Source: Berberis thunbergii
Lineage: Eukaryota; Streptophyta; Magnoliopsida; Ranunculales; Berberidaceae
Assembly: GCA_003290165.1 (NCBI GenBank)
Contig: QNQO01007578.1
Span: forward strand, 248,001 to 312,000
Direction of reading: 5' to 3'
Length of the DNA stretch: 64,000 bases
Part shown: piece after piece, positions 44,531-55,703 of the stretch
How the letters are laid out: the number at the start of each line of letters is the position of its first letter
Numbering within the stretch: the first letter of the stretch is position 1
Position numbers and translations under genes: made by a program
Notes under the pieces: model-generated
Database searches by the model: none
What the model was told of the DNA's origin: nothing
What the model saw: only the letters and a program-made list of their open reading frames with translations

Positions 44531-44789
44531 AACTCATGACAATGGCTTCTATTGCTCAACACCTAACCTATCACACGAAGGTAGTGATGGGGCCAATGTA
44601 TAACAGCGATAACTCGCTAAACAATCGGCGTTTCCTGAAAGAGATAAGTCTTTGGATCATCTCAACACAGTCTGCGAAACGCAGACAACAACGGCTCATC
44701 AACAAACGAAAGCAACCGAAGGTAGTCAATACAATTTAGGCACTCTGCCATGTAGTACAAATTTTACAATTTATGAAGCATCTAAAGAA

Positions 44790-46270
44790 AACTCGACAGT
44801 ATAAGGCAAAACTATACTTTCATTAAAAATTGTCTTTCTGTCCTAAGAAGAACGTTACGACTATTTCCAGGAGAGATAGTCTCTTGAGAAGCTAGTCCAG
44901 TAGAGCCAAAATCTTCCCCTTGAGAAATTGGTTCGAAAACAGCCTTGCTATAACATGCAAAATTGAGGTCAACACTAGGATGTTCTTCCGTGATTAGCTC
45001 CAAAAGCTCCAATCTGCCTTGGGTAACCTCAAACAAGATCAACGGCCTCTGTCCCAACATGTCGAAGTCCACTGCACCAACTAAGGCAACAAAGTGCGAA
45101 CACTTCTGCGACAATAAGTGATCCGCCTCACGAAAGCGGTGAAGGCCCTCGTCAACTTCATACTACAGCTGTCGTTGTTCGACGACCATCTGTCCACAGT
45201 CGCATCTAGGTGTTCCAGTCCAGCCTTAGTTCGCCTCAGTTCAGCATGAGTTGACTCCAAATCTGACTTGGCCGCCTTGAATTTAGATCTTATGCCCACT
45301 TCAGCCATGGGACCATAGTGTAATGAAGCGTCAACGCATGGTCCAATCTCCTCCCCCTCTAAGTCAATAGGGGAAGTAGCAGCATCAATATAAAAGCGAT
45401 GACACCCCGAGGGTTTTGCCACCTGTGTGGACCGCGACTGTGATCAGATGGTCACCTCCTCTTCGAAACAACAACAAGAGACATGTTCGCCTCCAATTCT
45501 GCAAGCATAGTCGAGCTGAGCAGGGCCAGACTTATCTTTCTCAAAGGACGACTGACAACCCCTTCAGTCGGTGAACCTGGCATGGCCTAGACATCATGAG
45601 AACACCGCAGCAACCCGCTACGCACAACATTGCCAGGCATTATGACCTCCTCAACAGATATCAAAGGGAGCTAGAGAAACTCATTTTCTATTTGCCTTTC
45701 CTTCACAGAAAGAAATAGAATAACAAATTTCCCTAATCAGAAGAGTGACATTAGAATCAGCGTCGCATCAGGGATAAAAATAACAAAAAATAAGTCGGCG
45801 ACAAAAAACCGTACAGAAATCAAACTGGAAGTATCAGGAAACTCTATGACTCCCAAGCTTGAAGTATGAAGAATTCACCGAAGCCAATAATCAATACTTC
45901 TCCCAGAGTTCAGCGCCATCCACTACCAAACACAGACAAACATGGCTATTCAATATGCAGAGAACCCTCGGGTCCAACCGAGCAGTGTCATGTGATGGAT
46001 CACCGCTGAGGTCAAACGAAGGCTAGCGTCATGTGCCCTCAGAAGAATCCCCAACAAAATCTTGGAACCATTTGAGAGGTAGGCATGCGAAAAGAAATAA
46101 CGAAGCGCCAGACGTCATCTGGCACTGAAAATCGGAGCCCTGACTCAAACATGCCCCGGTGCAAACTTATATACCCATTAATATTATGCACCACTCGAGA
46201 CTAGCGCTTCGAGTTCAATCATCACGACAGTACAGTTTCTTTTTAACGAGTTAATGGACTGACTAAGAGC
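44790..46270 (-). pseudogene. Tat-2 antisense ORF
   Basis: The C-terminal frame 44812-45114 has VGAVDFDMLGQRPLILFEVT and LITEEHPSVDLNFACY. The coiled-coil frame 45081-45422 has MAEVGIRSKFKAAKSDLEST and HAELRRTKAGLEHLDATVDR. Between 45430 and 46270 the N-terminal domain is present but broken, including the FESG-like region near 46150. It is the most complete view here of coiled coil plus C-terminus. It is opposite to pol and immediately before the polypurine tract. Confidence 0.7.
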
Positions 46271-46278
46271 CCCACTTA

Positions 46279-46293
46279 CTCGGGGGGAGAAGA
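46279..46293 (+). other. Tat-2 polypurine tract
   Basis: CTCGGGGGGAGAAGA directly before the LTR start TGATGATACAC. It is the plus-strand priming site of LTR elements and fixes the adjacent repeat as a 3' LTR. Confidence 0.8.
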
Positions 46294-46977
46294 TGATGAT
46301 ACACAAAAATGGTCGCGACCCCGAGCCATACACGCGTCATGATTATCTCGACGAATTACGAGCCCCAGCGTCAACCTAGCACTAATCTGGCCTAAGCGAT
46401 TGTAAGCCCGCCAAATGCAGTCCGCCAAATGGACCCGAACTCTTACAACTTGCTAAGCCCACGAGTCTCACAGTTATCCTCAATACTCATAAGCCCTGCT
46501 AAGGCAAATATCTCGAGGATCAGCTTAGAACATGCAATTACAGCAGCACTCAACTTCCAACTAGGAAGCACATACCAAAGTACATATTACACAGGGAAAC
46601 TTCTTCTTACGGATTACCCACTGATTGGGAACTATCTCCCGCGTATTTAGGAACACAAGGCTAACATGGAAATTCCCATCTACAACACGACTCCTAATTA
46701 GATAATGATCTACATGAAGATTTCCTTCCTAAACTACGTTATCGATGGCTTGGTCAAACCAGGACTTCTGCACTATAAATTAGACATGAGGTTGGTAAGT
46801 TAAGGTACGCTACAAATTCCTTGTTTACAGCATTACACCTTCCTCAGATCCATGTCTAACTTTAGCATTGGAGTTGCATTGGGCACCACAACGGTGGTTC
46901 GTGGCTCACGTGTGTTCCTTGTGCTTGTCAGCGGGTCAATAAGACTATGTCAAAGCAGGTAGCGAAAATTGGTTGCA
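46294..46977 (+). repeat. Tat-2 3' LTR
   Basis: A 684-bp LTR starting TGATGATACACAAAAATG and ending TTGGTTGCA. The flank TCACC follows and then family C gag-side sequence. It is the inverted counterpart of 31356-32040. Confidence 0.88.
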
Positions 46978-46992
46978 TCACCAGCCATGGTA

Positions 46993-47155
46993 ACATGCCA
47001 CACTAATGCCAATGGCATGACAGCTCAACGGTTAGATCTTGACGGATGGTACCACTAGGTCATGGGTTCAAACCTAGCTTGCAACATCTTTATGGGTTAT
47101 GGGATCCTATAAAAACCCTGCTTGCCTTTCAAAAAAAAAAACATGCCACACTAAT
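46993..47155 (+). mobile_element. tRNA-derived SINE with 15-bp target duplication
   Basis: The body is 47008-47140 (133 bp). It has an A-box-like start (TGGCATGACAGCTCAACGG), a perfect B box GGTTCAAACC at about 47067, and a tail of ten A residues. It is flanked by identical 15-bp repeats ACATGCCACACTAAT at 46993-47007 and 47141-47155. The inverted arm at 31320-31350 has the empty site (complement CATGCCATACTAATAAG). Pol III promoter boxes, A tail and long target duplication together define a SINE. Confidence 0.9.
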
Positions 47156-47299
47156 AAGTTAATAACATGAGTTAACCTGCCAACTACAATAAAATTTATT
47201 CAATCACACCACGAAGGTATCAATCTAGTCACCACTAAAAGCTTGTTAAATGGAAAGAGATATAACACAACAAAATGAATGTACTTAAGTAAAAAAAAA

Positions 47300-48060
47300 A
47301 AAAATCACCCTCGACCATCTCTTCAGGAATGGTGGTGTACACACGCGCTGGCTGTGATTGTGTAGGGGCACCCCATGAGGAACTGGTTGAAACTGGAGAA
47401 CAATATGAACAAGCTGAATCAAACACTGATGAGCAAAATGGCCTAGCTGACCACAAGTGAAACCATGATGGGGCGTAGCCTCCTGAACTCTAGGTAGAGG
47501 AAATTGTGTCGGCTATTGCATCTCTCTTTGCCACTAATCTCGCTGGCCCTGCCTCTCAGCATGAGGAACCTGGCCCCAAGGCTTCCGCCTTCCACTGGGA
47601 CCACTGCATCTCAAATCTCTGATATTCCCACCTCTAACAGGTCCACCACGACCTCCCTCTTTTCCACCAAAATCCAGAATCACCATCGAACTAATGTTCT
47701 GCAACCTCCCTCTTTTCCACCCCTGTCATCTGTATCTTGGAAAACACAGTCTCTATCTTACGAATCTAGCGGTCTGCCTCCATACCTCCTCGAGATCCAT
47801 CAAATCTCTCACCACCCAGATCCATGAAAGATTTGTTCCTATGAGTGACAGGGTCTTGATATTGTGGGATTCTATTCAATATCTGAGCCAAGCCTGCTAA
47901 AGTTGCTTCATCTATCTAGTAAACACGTGGTCTCTCCTCACAATCATGAAGAGGATCAACTGCCACCCTGGGTGTATCTCCAGCAAGACTCGCAAGAGGC
48001 ACTGTCCGGGCACCATCACCTTCCAGAAGAGAAAAAAAAAACTCAGGTCAACATAGAAAC
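47300..48060 (-). pseudogene. Family C gag, minus strand
   Basis: Inverted copy of 30030-31195. The minus strand shows the linker with RVYTTIPEEMVEGD near 47320-47350 and degenerate zinc-knuckle and basic regions to 47650. The gag core, the AEFKEKFEKRY region of the other arm, is largely deleted between about 47650 and 47700. The N-terminal SRIRPRTVPLTGLA-like part lies near 47990-48030. Stops throughout. Confidence 0.7.
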
Positions 48061-48139
48061 CTAACAACACACTAACACTTCTAACTTTTCTACCCAATCC
48101 CACGTCCGAAGGCAAGCTAAGCATTGATGCTTAGTGTAC

Positions 48140-48156
48140 CCATGTCTCTGATACCA
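48140..48156 (-). other. Family C primer-binding site, minus strand
   Basis: The minus strand reads TGGTATCAGAGACATGG, similar to the complement of the initiator Met tRNA 3' end. Adjacent to the LTR at 48160. Confidence 0.8.
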
Positions 48157-48159
48157 AAC

Positions 48160-50186
48160 TATCATGCCCTGATTCCCAAGACCTCGAAATGCCTCAGAAA
48201 CTAAAACACAACGCAACCCATTTTTTTGCCAATGGTTACACCTACTAGCATATGATACAACAACTAAACCAAACATCACTATGCACAAAAGTGATGATAT
48301 TATCCAAGTTTTACATTTGTCCACGTGCTTCCTCCCAAGTCACATTAACTTATAGAATACATCAAAACCCAAAATAAAACCTGAGAGTTTAACCTACCTC
48401 TCAGCTGTCCAATCCGATAGATGACCACTCGATCAATAGGCACCTCCTGAAGCCCCATCACCTGCACCCGAATAGGGGTACCCATTTGCACAAAACAAGC
48501 AATCAGGTCAGCACTAGCCGGTATGAGGAGAAATGAAACATCCAACCCCAAATAAAAGGCATAATATCAATAAGGCAAAAAAAGGGGAAATACATGTGTA
48601 CATGAGATGCAACATGAATGAAGTATAATACATAATCTCAACCACAACAATTCAAACAATCATAAAACTTAACAATGCACAAAACTCTTTATTCGAAATG
48701 TTCAATCATGATGTAAATATGCATGTGAAATGCAACACTCAAATGTGCTACGCCAGTACTCCTTTTTCCTACAGAAATACCCCAATTTTCAAGGCTAAAT
48801 GCTACCCCTTTTACAGGTTTAGCGTAGTTCTTTTTTTTAAACGGGTATAGGTGCAAATGTTCAACAAATTTAACACCATCACATCAATCTCACAACAATA
48901 ATTTTTTCCTGGTAGCTTGTTAGCCGTATCCCCCCGCTGCTCGCCCACCCAAGGTTTTACAATATCAAACACATGCTCAACAACACCAATAATAGTCTTC
49001 CCTTGATAGTTTGTCATCCTTATCTCCCTCGCTGCCCGCCCACCCAAGGTGTTACAATACTTTCCCCTTGGTAGCTTGCCGACCATACCTCCCCCACTGT
49101 CTGCCCACCCAAGGGGGTTACATCAATATACAACCAAGAAAAACATTGTCCAGCAAAATTCCACATGGATTCTCAATTAAATGTTATGAATGATTAATTA
49201 TACAATTCCTATTCTCAATAACATGCCATGAAAGCTGAATTATGCAATCACTCTCATGTGCTATTTTACAGTCCAATGCAGAAATTCCTGAAATATTATG
49301 CAATCTCAACAAATATGCCACTATACAAGTTTTCATTTCTTAACATGAGCGACTACCATATCACATGGATTTCAACCAACATTTCCATATCGTTCTTCAT
49401 AAGCAATATTCAAATCCGCATTCATATATATTTAAAAATATAATAATGGCAATATTCTGAAAAGGAGGTGAGTTCTGCTTACTTGAGTGGAATGGGATTC
49501 TAAAACCCAAATACAACCTGACGAAACGCCTAATCCTTGAAAACAATTATTGAGTCACTCTAGATGCTTTCCAAAATAGACTCAAACTCCAACCGGACAC
49601 CTAAATGAAAACTAAAGTTTCAGTGAAATTGTTCCAAACCCCCAAAACGGCGAAAACCCTCCCCTACACCGATCTGATCTTCTCCAAGTAATGCAATAAG
49701 ATAAAGACCACTCGATGCAGTATTACAGACCCCCGACATCGTGGATTGAAACTGACCCACGCGAATTGTGCCGGCAATGCCAAAGTCAAGCTTGCACACC
49801 CTGTTCTCTTTTTTGAATTTTCTGACCGACACTCACCCACTTCTTCATGTGGGGTTTACCAGCTCCAAACGCCCTAATTGACTCCACCAAAATGCCCAAT
49901 CAGAACAAAATCACTCGCTCAGCCTCTAACAACTCTAATTGAGCTGCACACCCTGTTGCACTCTGATTTAGGGTGGGTCATAAAAGGAGAATGAAGAGGG
50001 AAGGAAAAGGAAGAAAAACGAACAAGGGAGGATGAGTTTTGGGGGAGAAATGACGGCAAGTTTCATGAAATCAGATCGGAGAAAAGGGAGAGCAGTATGC
50101 TCATATGAGGAAGAAGAAAGGAAATTTTGGGGAAAATGTGGTTTTATATTGGGTGGCTATTTGCCCCCACCAAATTTCTATGGTCG
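48160..50186 (-). repeat. Family C 5' LTR, minus strand, start truncated
   Basis: About 2.0 kb. It matches 3706-4421 directly at its low end and 28899-29890 inverted. It contains the 1.2 kb missing from the plus-strand copy, including three near-repeats of CCCGCCCACCCAAGG (about 48940-49120). The outer start of the LTR, TGTAACACCC in the other copy, is absent. Copia sequence begins at about 50187 (PPLRYGYEEGAACAF). Open frames in it are not genes. Confidence 0.8.
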
Positions 50187-51800
50187 TCCCACCACTTAGA
50201 TATGGCTATGAGGAGGGCGCAGCTTGTGCATTCTTAGTTCTTGTCGGGTATGATAATGTTCCTGCCACATATATGCAAATTTTGCAAATTGTTCACAAAG
50301 AATAGTGGAAGAAGACTTTGGATGAGGAGATGTTATGTCTTCGGAAGAATTGTGCATGGGAGCTTGTGACCACTCCCTAAAGGGAAGAGGTCGATTGGCT
50401 ATAAGTGGGTTTTAACAGTGAAATATTAGATTCCAGATTCCAAGGGTACTTGTACAGGTATACGATACAAGGCAAGATTGGTGGCTAAAGAATATGCACA
50501 ATAGGAAGGTGTGGACTACAATGAAGTATTCTCTCCAGTGGTAAAACATACTTCTATCTGAGTTCTTTTGGCTTTAGTAGCGCAACTTGACTTAGAGCTT
50601 GAGCAACTTGATGTCAAGACTGCTTTCTTGCATGGAGATTTGGAAGGGACATATACATGTCTTAGCTCGATGAATATGTTGTTGTTGGTGAGGAAGAAAA
50701 TGTATGCAAACTGAAGAAGTCACTGTATGGGTTGAAGCAATCTTTGAGGCAGTGGTACAGAAGTTTTGATATTTTATGACTGAGCAAGGATATGCAAGGA
50801 GTCAGTATGATCCTTCTGTAGTCACACAGAAGCTCAAGGATGGGTCTTTCGTGTTTTTCTTACTTTAAGTTAATGACATGCTCATTAGTGCGAAGATCGT
50901 GCAAGAAATTGATAAATTGAATTTAAAACTTAGCATGGAGTTTGAGATGAAAGATCTTCATTCAGGGAAGAAGATACTTGGGATGGAGATAGGAAGAATG
51001 CCAAACTGACATTGTTATATAAACAATACTTAAAAAAGGTTATTCATCGTTTTGACATGGATATGTCTAAGCCAGTAAGTACTCTTTTGTTTGTTCACTT
51101 TAAGCTCTTGGGTAAGTTTCCTTCTAGCACAGAGGATGAAAGGGAATACATGTCACAGGTTCCTTAGGCTAGAGCAGTTAGTAGTCTTATGTATGCTATG
51201 ATCTACACACGTCCGAATATCGCTCATGCAGTCAGTCTGGTTAGTAGGTTTATGTCAAACCCGGACAAACAACATTGGCAGGCAGTGAAGTGGATATTGA
51301 GATATCTTTGGGGTACGTTGGATGTTGGTTTAGTATATGAGAGAGGAGATGTGTCAAATATGATCCGATGTTATGTTGATTCGAATTATGTTGGTGATCT
51401 TGATATGCATCAATCGACTACAAGTAATTATTTTACATTGGTGATGGGTCTGGTGAGCTGGAAGTCTCAGTTATAGTCTACAGTTGATTTGTCTACTACT
51501 GAAGCAGAGTACATGGCTCTATCAGAGGCGATAAAGGAAGCCATTTGGCTTCAAGGGTTGGTTAGTGATTTGGGTATTACTCAGGATGAGGTGACAGTGT
51601 TATGTGATAGTCAAAGTGTTATCCATTTGGCAAATAACCAGGTTCATCATGCTCGGGCGAAGCACATTGATGTGCAGTATCATTTTTTTAGGGATGTCAT
51701 CGAAGATGTCGAAGTTCTCTTGGAAGGGGTGAGTACTTAAGAAAATTCAGCTGATATGTTGACAAAAGTGGTTCCAGGGATCAAGTTTTAGCATTGTCTC
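50187..51800 (+). pseudogene. Ty1/copia RT and RNase H, continuation of 2597-3705
   Basis: It begins VPPLRYGYEEGAACAF and DEEMLCLRKNCAWELVTTP, the usual copia RT entry, then degenerate RT with DVKTAFLHGDLEG-like text at about 50610. From 51189 the frame is open: MYAMIYTRPNIAHAVSLVSR, KWILRYLWGTLDVGLVYERG. The RNase H follows at 51489 (STTEAEYMALSEAIKEAIWL, VLCDSQSVIHLANN, ARAKHIDVQYHFFRDV). It ends with ADMLTKVVPG at 51757. Many stops occur in the first kilobase. About 150 residues of the integrase C-terminal region are missing relative to the part ending at 3705. Confidence 0.88.
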
Positions 51801-51979
51801 AACTTGATTAGGTTCTCTTAATGTTGATGCCCTAAAGGGGCAGGGCCCATAATGGCATGACGACGATTCTCGTGACCGAGAAATAGGTCTTGGCGGTTTT
51901 TCATGCCAAGGTGGAAATGCTTACGTGGATGTTTGTGATGCTTGTGTGGTGGCCTGAAATTGTTCGCCAAGGTGGAGAA

Positions 51980-52558
51980 TGTCAAATCAAGACTGAACTT
52001 TTGAGTCAAACAAGGACACAAAGTCCTTTATCTTTGTGGCTCACAATTTATAAGGGACTCAAAGTTCTCTATACAATGATTATCAATTATGTGGGACTCA
52101 CAATCAGACAAGGAGGTTAAGTGTTAAGAAAGGACTCAAGTTCTCTTCTCTTTTAAATAGCAAGCATACACAACGTGGAAAATAAGTGCAGCAATCACAA
52201 CGTGAAATACAAGGTTGATTTCAGCTGCTCCTGTAGGTTGTAAATCCACCTCTTTGTTGTTTTATATAGAGGGAAAAGGAGGGTGTAAGAACATGTTATA
52301 AGGTCGTTATTGGGTTGTTTTCTAGCAGGGACAGTGAGAAACGGGGTGTAGCAAGGGTTGTTCTTGTGGCTGTATTTCAGGTGAAGGAACGGTGAGTTAG
52401 TTATCTTCCCTTCTTGTAATCTCCAGTGTAAGTTTTTCCCATATTAATAAGATTGTTACAGGGTCATCATCCGTGGAGTAGGCAAAGTCGAACCACATTA
52501 AATTTTTGGTGTGATCTTTATTTTCAGCTATTGTTTATTGCTTCCTTGTTTCATAGCA
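51980..52558 (+). repeat. Copia 3' LTR (predicted)
   Basis: A purine-rich tract GGTGGAGAA precedes TGTCAAATCAAG at 51980, the expected LTR start after RNase H. A likely end is TCATAGCA at 52558. Inside are TTTAAATAGCAAGC and polyadenylation-like ATTAATAAGATT signals. The partner LTR is outside the window, so the right boundary is tentative. Confidence 0.6.
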
Positions 52559-52764
52559 TAGTTTTCAATCACTCACTTTCACCAACTAGGTCTTGGCCTT
52601 GTGTTTAGTTTACTTGCAGCAGTTGGCTTTGGGTTGATTGTTTCAGGTATTTACTATACTATGGGAATTGTGTGTAGTTTACCTCTTAAATTGAACAAAA
52701 AGGAGGAGTTAATTATTGGAGATCATTCCCTCATGGAACTAAATTGCTACTGGACAATATCAAG
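52559..52764 (+). other. Unassigned hydrophobic ORF piece
   Basis: A frame near 52601 reads VFSLLAAVGFGLIVSGIYYT, a possible transmembrane segment, and is cut by the inverted-repeat element at 52765. An acceptor-like CTAG precedes it. It may be an exon of a host gene. Not identified. Confidence 0.3.
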
Positions 52765-53688
52765 ACAAGGATGCACGAATTCTTGGAAAAAAAATCCCCT
52801 GATCTGAAGGACTCGTGTCGGACACGCACTTGACACATATCGGGCACATGGTTAATGGCTTCGACATGTTGAACTTGTCAGACACGTGCTCGACACCGTC
52901 AACACTCAACTAAGGTCATGACAATTTTATATTGGTTGGATATAAATAGAATCTAAATTTGGTGCTATTTGAAGCCAGTTTTAGCTCTTCTTCTCCCCGA
53001 TCAATCAGTTGGTTGAAGTTTGCAGAAGAAAATTGAAAAGAGAATAAGAAGAATAATAAAAGGAAGAAAAAAAATACTTGAGACGGATCTGAATTAGATT
53101 CGTTTGCTTGTTGGTTAGTTGTTGTCGATAGAAAAGAAAAAGGGAAGAAGAAGAAGTGACTGACTTGGGAGGAACAGATTCATCACTCGATCTATATGTT
53201 GTGTTTTTGTGCTAGCTATGTGGTGCTCGATCTGTGTGTGGTGCTCTTGCAATTGTGATGCCTTGCGGGGGCTCTAGTTTGCTTAACAAAATGTCTGGTG
53301 CTCCTGCTTCTATTTTTTTCACGAACTTTGTTTTCTATTTAGCTCAGTAGGGTTTTTTTTCCCTAGGAGTTCCTATTTGATTAAGAGCCATCAAAGATAT
53401 AATGTAACTATGGTGAATCCCTAATGAAGTTTATCTCAGTAATGCTTTTAATTGAAAACTTTTGTTTCAGATTGTTTGCTAACTATATAATAATTTGGTG
53501 CAGATTGTTGTCTTCATTTTTTTGGCAATACTAGTTGCACTTTTGTCTAGGAAGTGATTTGTTCATATGAGTCACAAAAAATAGTAAGGTTTTTTTGTGT
53601 CGCCATGTCCTGGTTTTTGAAATTGTCGAATCACCATGTCATGTATGTGTCCGACATGACATGCGTGCCAGTGTTCGTGCATCCTTGT
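52765..53688. mobile_element. Inverted-repeat element (foldback or MULE-like)
   Basis: The left end ACAAGGATGCACGA and the right end TCGTGCATCCTTGT are perfect complements. The similarity extends inward through GTGTCGGACACG-type words for about 100 bp. No clean target duplication is evident and no transposase is seen. The class is unresolved. Confidence 0.55.
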
Positions 53689-53964
53689 GTGAAGATCAAA
53701 TACAAAAATCTTTTGTTACATCAATGAAACAAGTAAATGATTATCAAATTATGTGCTATAACCTGGGTTTAATAGTACTTGACAGATTTTTACTATATTG
53801 AATAGTCCTTTGAAGTCCTCACTCTATTCTAGAATAATTTTATAAATGGCAAAGAGCTAGAAACAATTCTTGTATGCTAATGTTGTCTTTGGCTTGAAAA
53901 AATAATGGGAAGCAATGAAAATAGATGGGAGAAAAAGATATAGAGAAATTGGATCACTTGAGGT

Positions 53965-54331
53965 TAGGGTTGAACAAAAAATTGACCAAAGCGATTAAAC
54001 CGACCGAATCAATTGGTTCGGTTTAAGTTTGGTTCTGTTTGGTGTCGGTTCAATTTTTTATTTTTATGTGATTTTAACCAACAAAACCGAACTGACCGCA
54101 TATATACAATAAATACTATATATTTTATATAAAATAATATAATATGTTTAAAATAGTTGATTGGTTTGGTTTTAGTTCGATTTTAGTCGGTTCGATTTTG
54201 TTAATGGTCATTTCGGTTGCGGTTTGAAAATTTTGAAACCGATTAAAGTCGGTTCGGTTCATGGTTTAGGTGAAAAACTGAACCTTCGGTTTAGGTGAAA
54301 AATTGAACCTTCGGTTCAGTTTTCAACCCTA
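53965..54331. mobile_element. hAT-like MITE
   Basis: 367 bp with ends TAGGGTTGAA and TTCAACCCTA. It is flanked by CTTGAGGT (53957-53964) and CTTGAGCT (54332-54339), an 8-bp target duplication with one mismatch, as produced by hAT transposases. The interior is built from GGTTCGGTTT-like words and their complements. Confidence 0.8.
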
Positions 54332-54564
54332 CTTGAGCTAGAAGATGACTTTTCTAATTTATTATTGGTTGCTCTGGATCTAATATTTAATTAAACCAAT
54401 AGGCAATATGCATGGCTTATCTTATGGAAACCAAGAACCTCTGAATCATAGGGAGGGGGGATGAATGGTCAGTTAGGTCGACCAATGAGCCCACTAGTAG
54501 TATCTTGGACCTGTCTTTAACTATAGTATTAGAAATTCAAGTGGTAGCAATTATTCAGATGAGC

Positions 54565-54576
54565 AAAAAAAAAAAA

Positions 54577-54636
<60 letters not shown>
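54565..54636 (+). repeat. (TAA)n microsatellite
   Basis: An A run of 14 followed by about 19 uninterrupted TAA units. Likely highly variable in length. Confidence 0.95.
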
Positions 54637-54639
<3 letters not shown>

Positions 54640-54654
54640 GCGGAGGGGGTGGGG

Positions 54655-55013
54655 AGGGTTGATTGAAACTTGCGTTAATTTGTGTTTGGATCCTATGATT
54701 TTTACCATCTTTGAGTTTGGATCCTAAGTTTGTCCAACTTTGAATCTAGGTTTCAAGACCCCGCTGACTGTTAAATCTCCTTCCCGTAATTGAATGCATT
54801 ATTTTTTTTAATATTGACTTTTTTTTAAGAAAACTACAACATTGAATTAGTTTCTAGGTCTCACAATTTATACGAGTTTTTCATTTAGGTCCTATATTTG
54901 TAACTGAGACTTAACGATCAACCTGGTCTTGGGACCCAAACTCAAGGCTGAACAAAATTGGGACCCAAACTCAAAACTAGTACAAACTATAGGATCCAAA
55001 CGCAAGTTAACCC
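54655..55013. mobile_element. Small inverted-repeat element
   Basis: The ends GGGTTGATTGAAACTTGCGT and CGCAAGTTAACCC are imperfect complements, and the inner words GTTTGGATCCTATGAT and CTATAGGATCCAAAC are also complementary. The middle contains related TTTGGATCCTAA and GGGACCCAAACTC words. Probably a MITE. The target duplication is not resolved. Confidence 0.55.
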
Positions 55014-55087
55014 AAAAATTTAATCGCACTGTCAAATACGTTGTAGGTAATCTTGACATTTGATGATCTTTATGTGAATTATCAGGT

Positions 55088-55452
55088 TTTGTGGCTCTGG
55101 ACAAGGGACAACCAGTCAAAAGCATCCTGCACAACACAGATAGGGTTCATTCCATCAATGATACCTTATCTTATACTCTCCAAGCCAAGAGGTAACATCT
55201 CACTTAATAACAAAGCTCTGATTTGTTTTGTTGTAATTCATATTTCAAGATTGCACATAACATTATCTTTCATTTTTTCTTCCTACAAGGAAGGGGCAGA
55301 CTCGTCGTGGCATTCTGTGTTGGTTTTATATTGATAACTTTGAGTGGGATAATGGTTACCCATTTCGTCTGGGACTTTACTATTTCAACTATACAAACAA
55401 TGACATGCGATGGATCCCAAAAGCATTTGCAACCTGGTTTAGCAAAGTAATG
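55088..55452 (+). pseudogene. Glycoside hydrolase family 1 C-terminal exons
   Basis: Two exons, 55088-55189 (after TTATCAG, ending before GTAACA) and 55290 onward (after ACAAG), join in phase. The text includes LHNTDRVHSINDTLSYTLQA, TRRGILCWFYIDNFEWDNGY and PFRLGLYYFNYTNN, ending WFSKVMKP. This matches the GH1 C-terminus ([24 protein letters not shown]). Both are open to a stop at about 55477. The catalytic ITENG motif and everything upstream are absent here, and Tat-3 begins 230 bp downstream. It could be a decayed host gene end or another captured fragment. Confidence 0.7.
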
Positions 55453-55703
55453 AAGCCGACCTTGAGCAACAACCCTTGATTGTTCAAGAGATTACCAAAC
55501 CTAAGTCGTTCATCAAGTTTAGTTTTCCTTTCCTGAGTTGTTTCTCCAAAGCTCAACGTGGATCTATCCTTGCTGAATATATGTATTGTATTTATCTCCA
55601 CCCCAATTGTTTCTGTAATGAATTCATTTTTATTTCCAGGTATCCTATATGTTCTTTGTACATGAAAAAAGATGTTTTTGTGGTTATATATAACACAATG
55701 TAA

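Larger units (their letters stand above)
40832..46977 (+). mobile_element. Tat-2: Tat-lineage element lacking its 5' LTR
   Basis: Plus-strand order: gag, protease, RT, RNase H, second RNase H, truncated integrase, about one tandem-repeat unit, antisense ORF (minus), polypurine tract, 3' LTR. Both ends and several junctions mark it as a decayed copy of the same family as Tat-B. The 3' LTR ends in family C sequence with TCACC adjacent. Confidence 0.88.

Noticed and set aside
47008..47140. A tRNA gene
   Set aside because: It has A- and B-box-like sequences but no cloverleaf or anticodon arm. The A tail and long target duplication identify a SINE.
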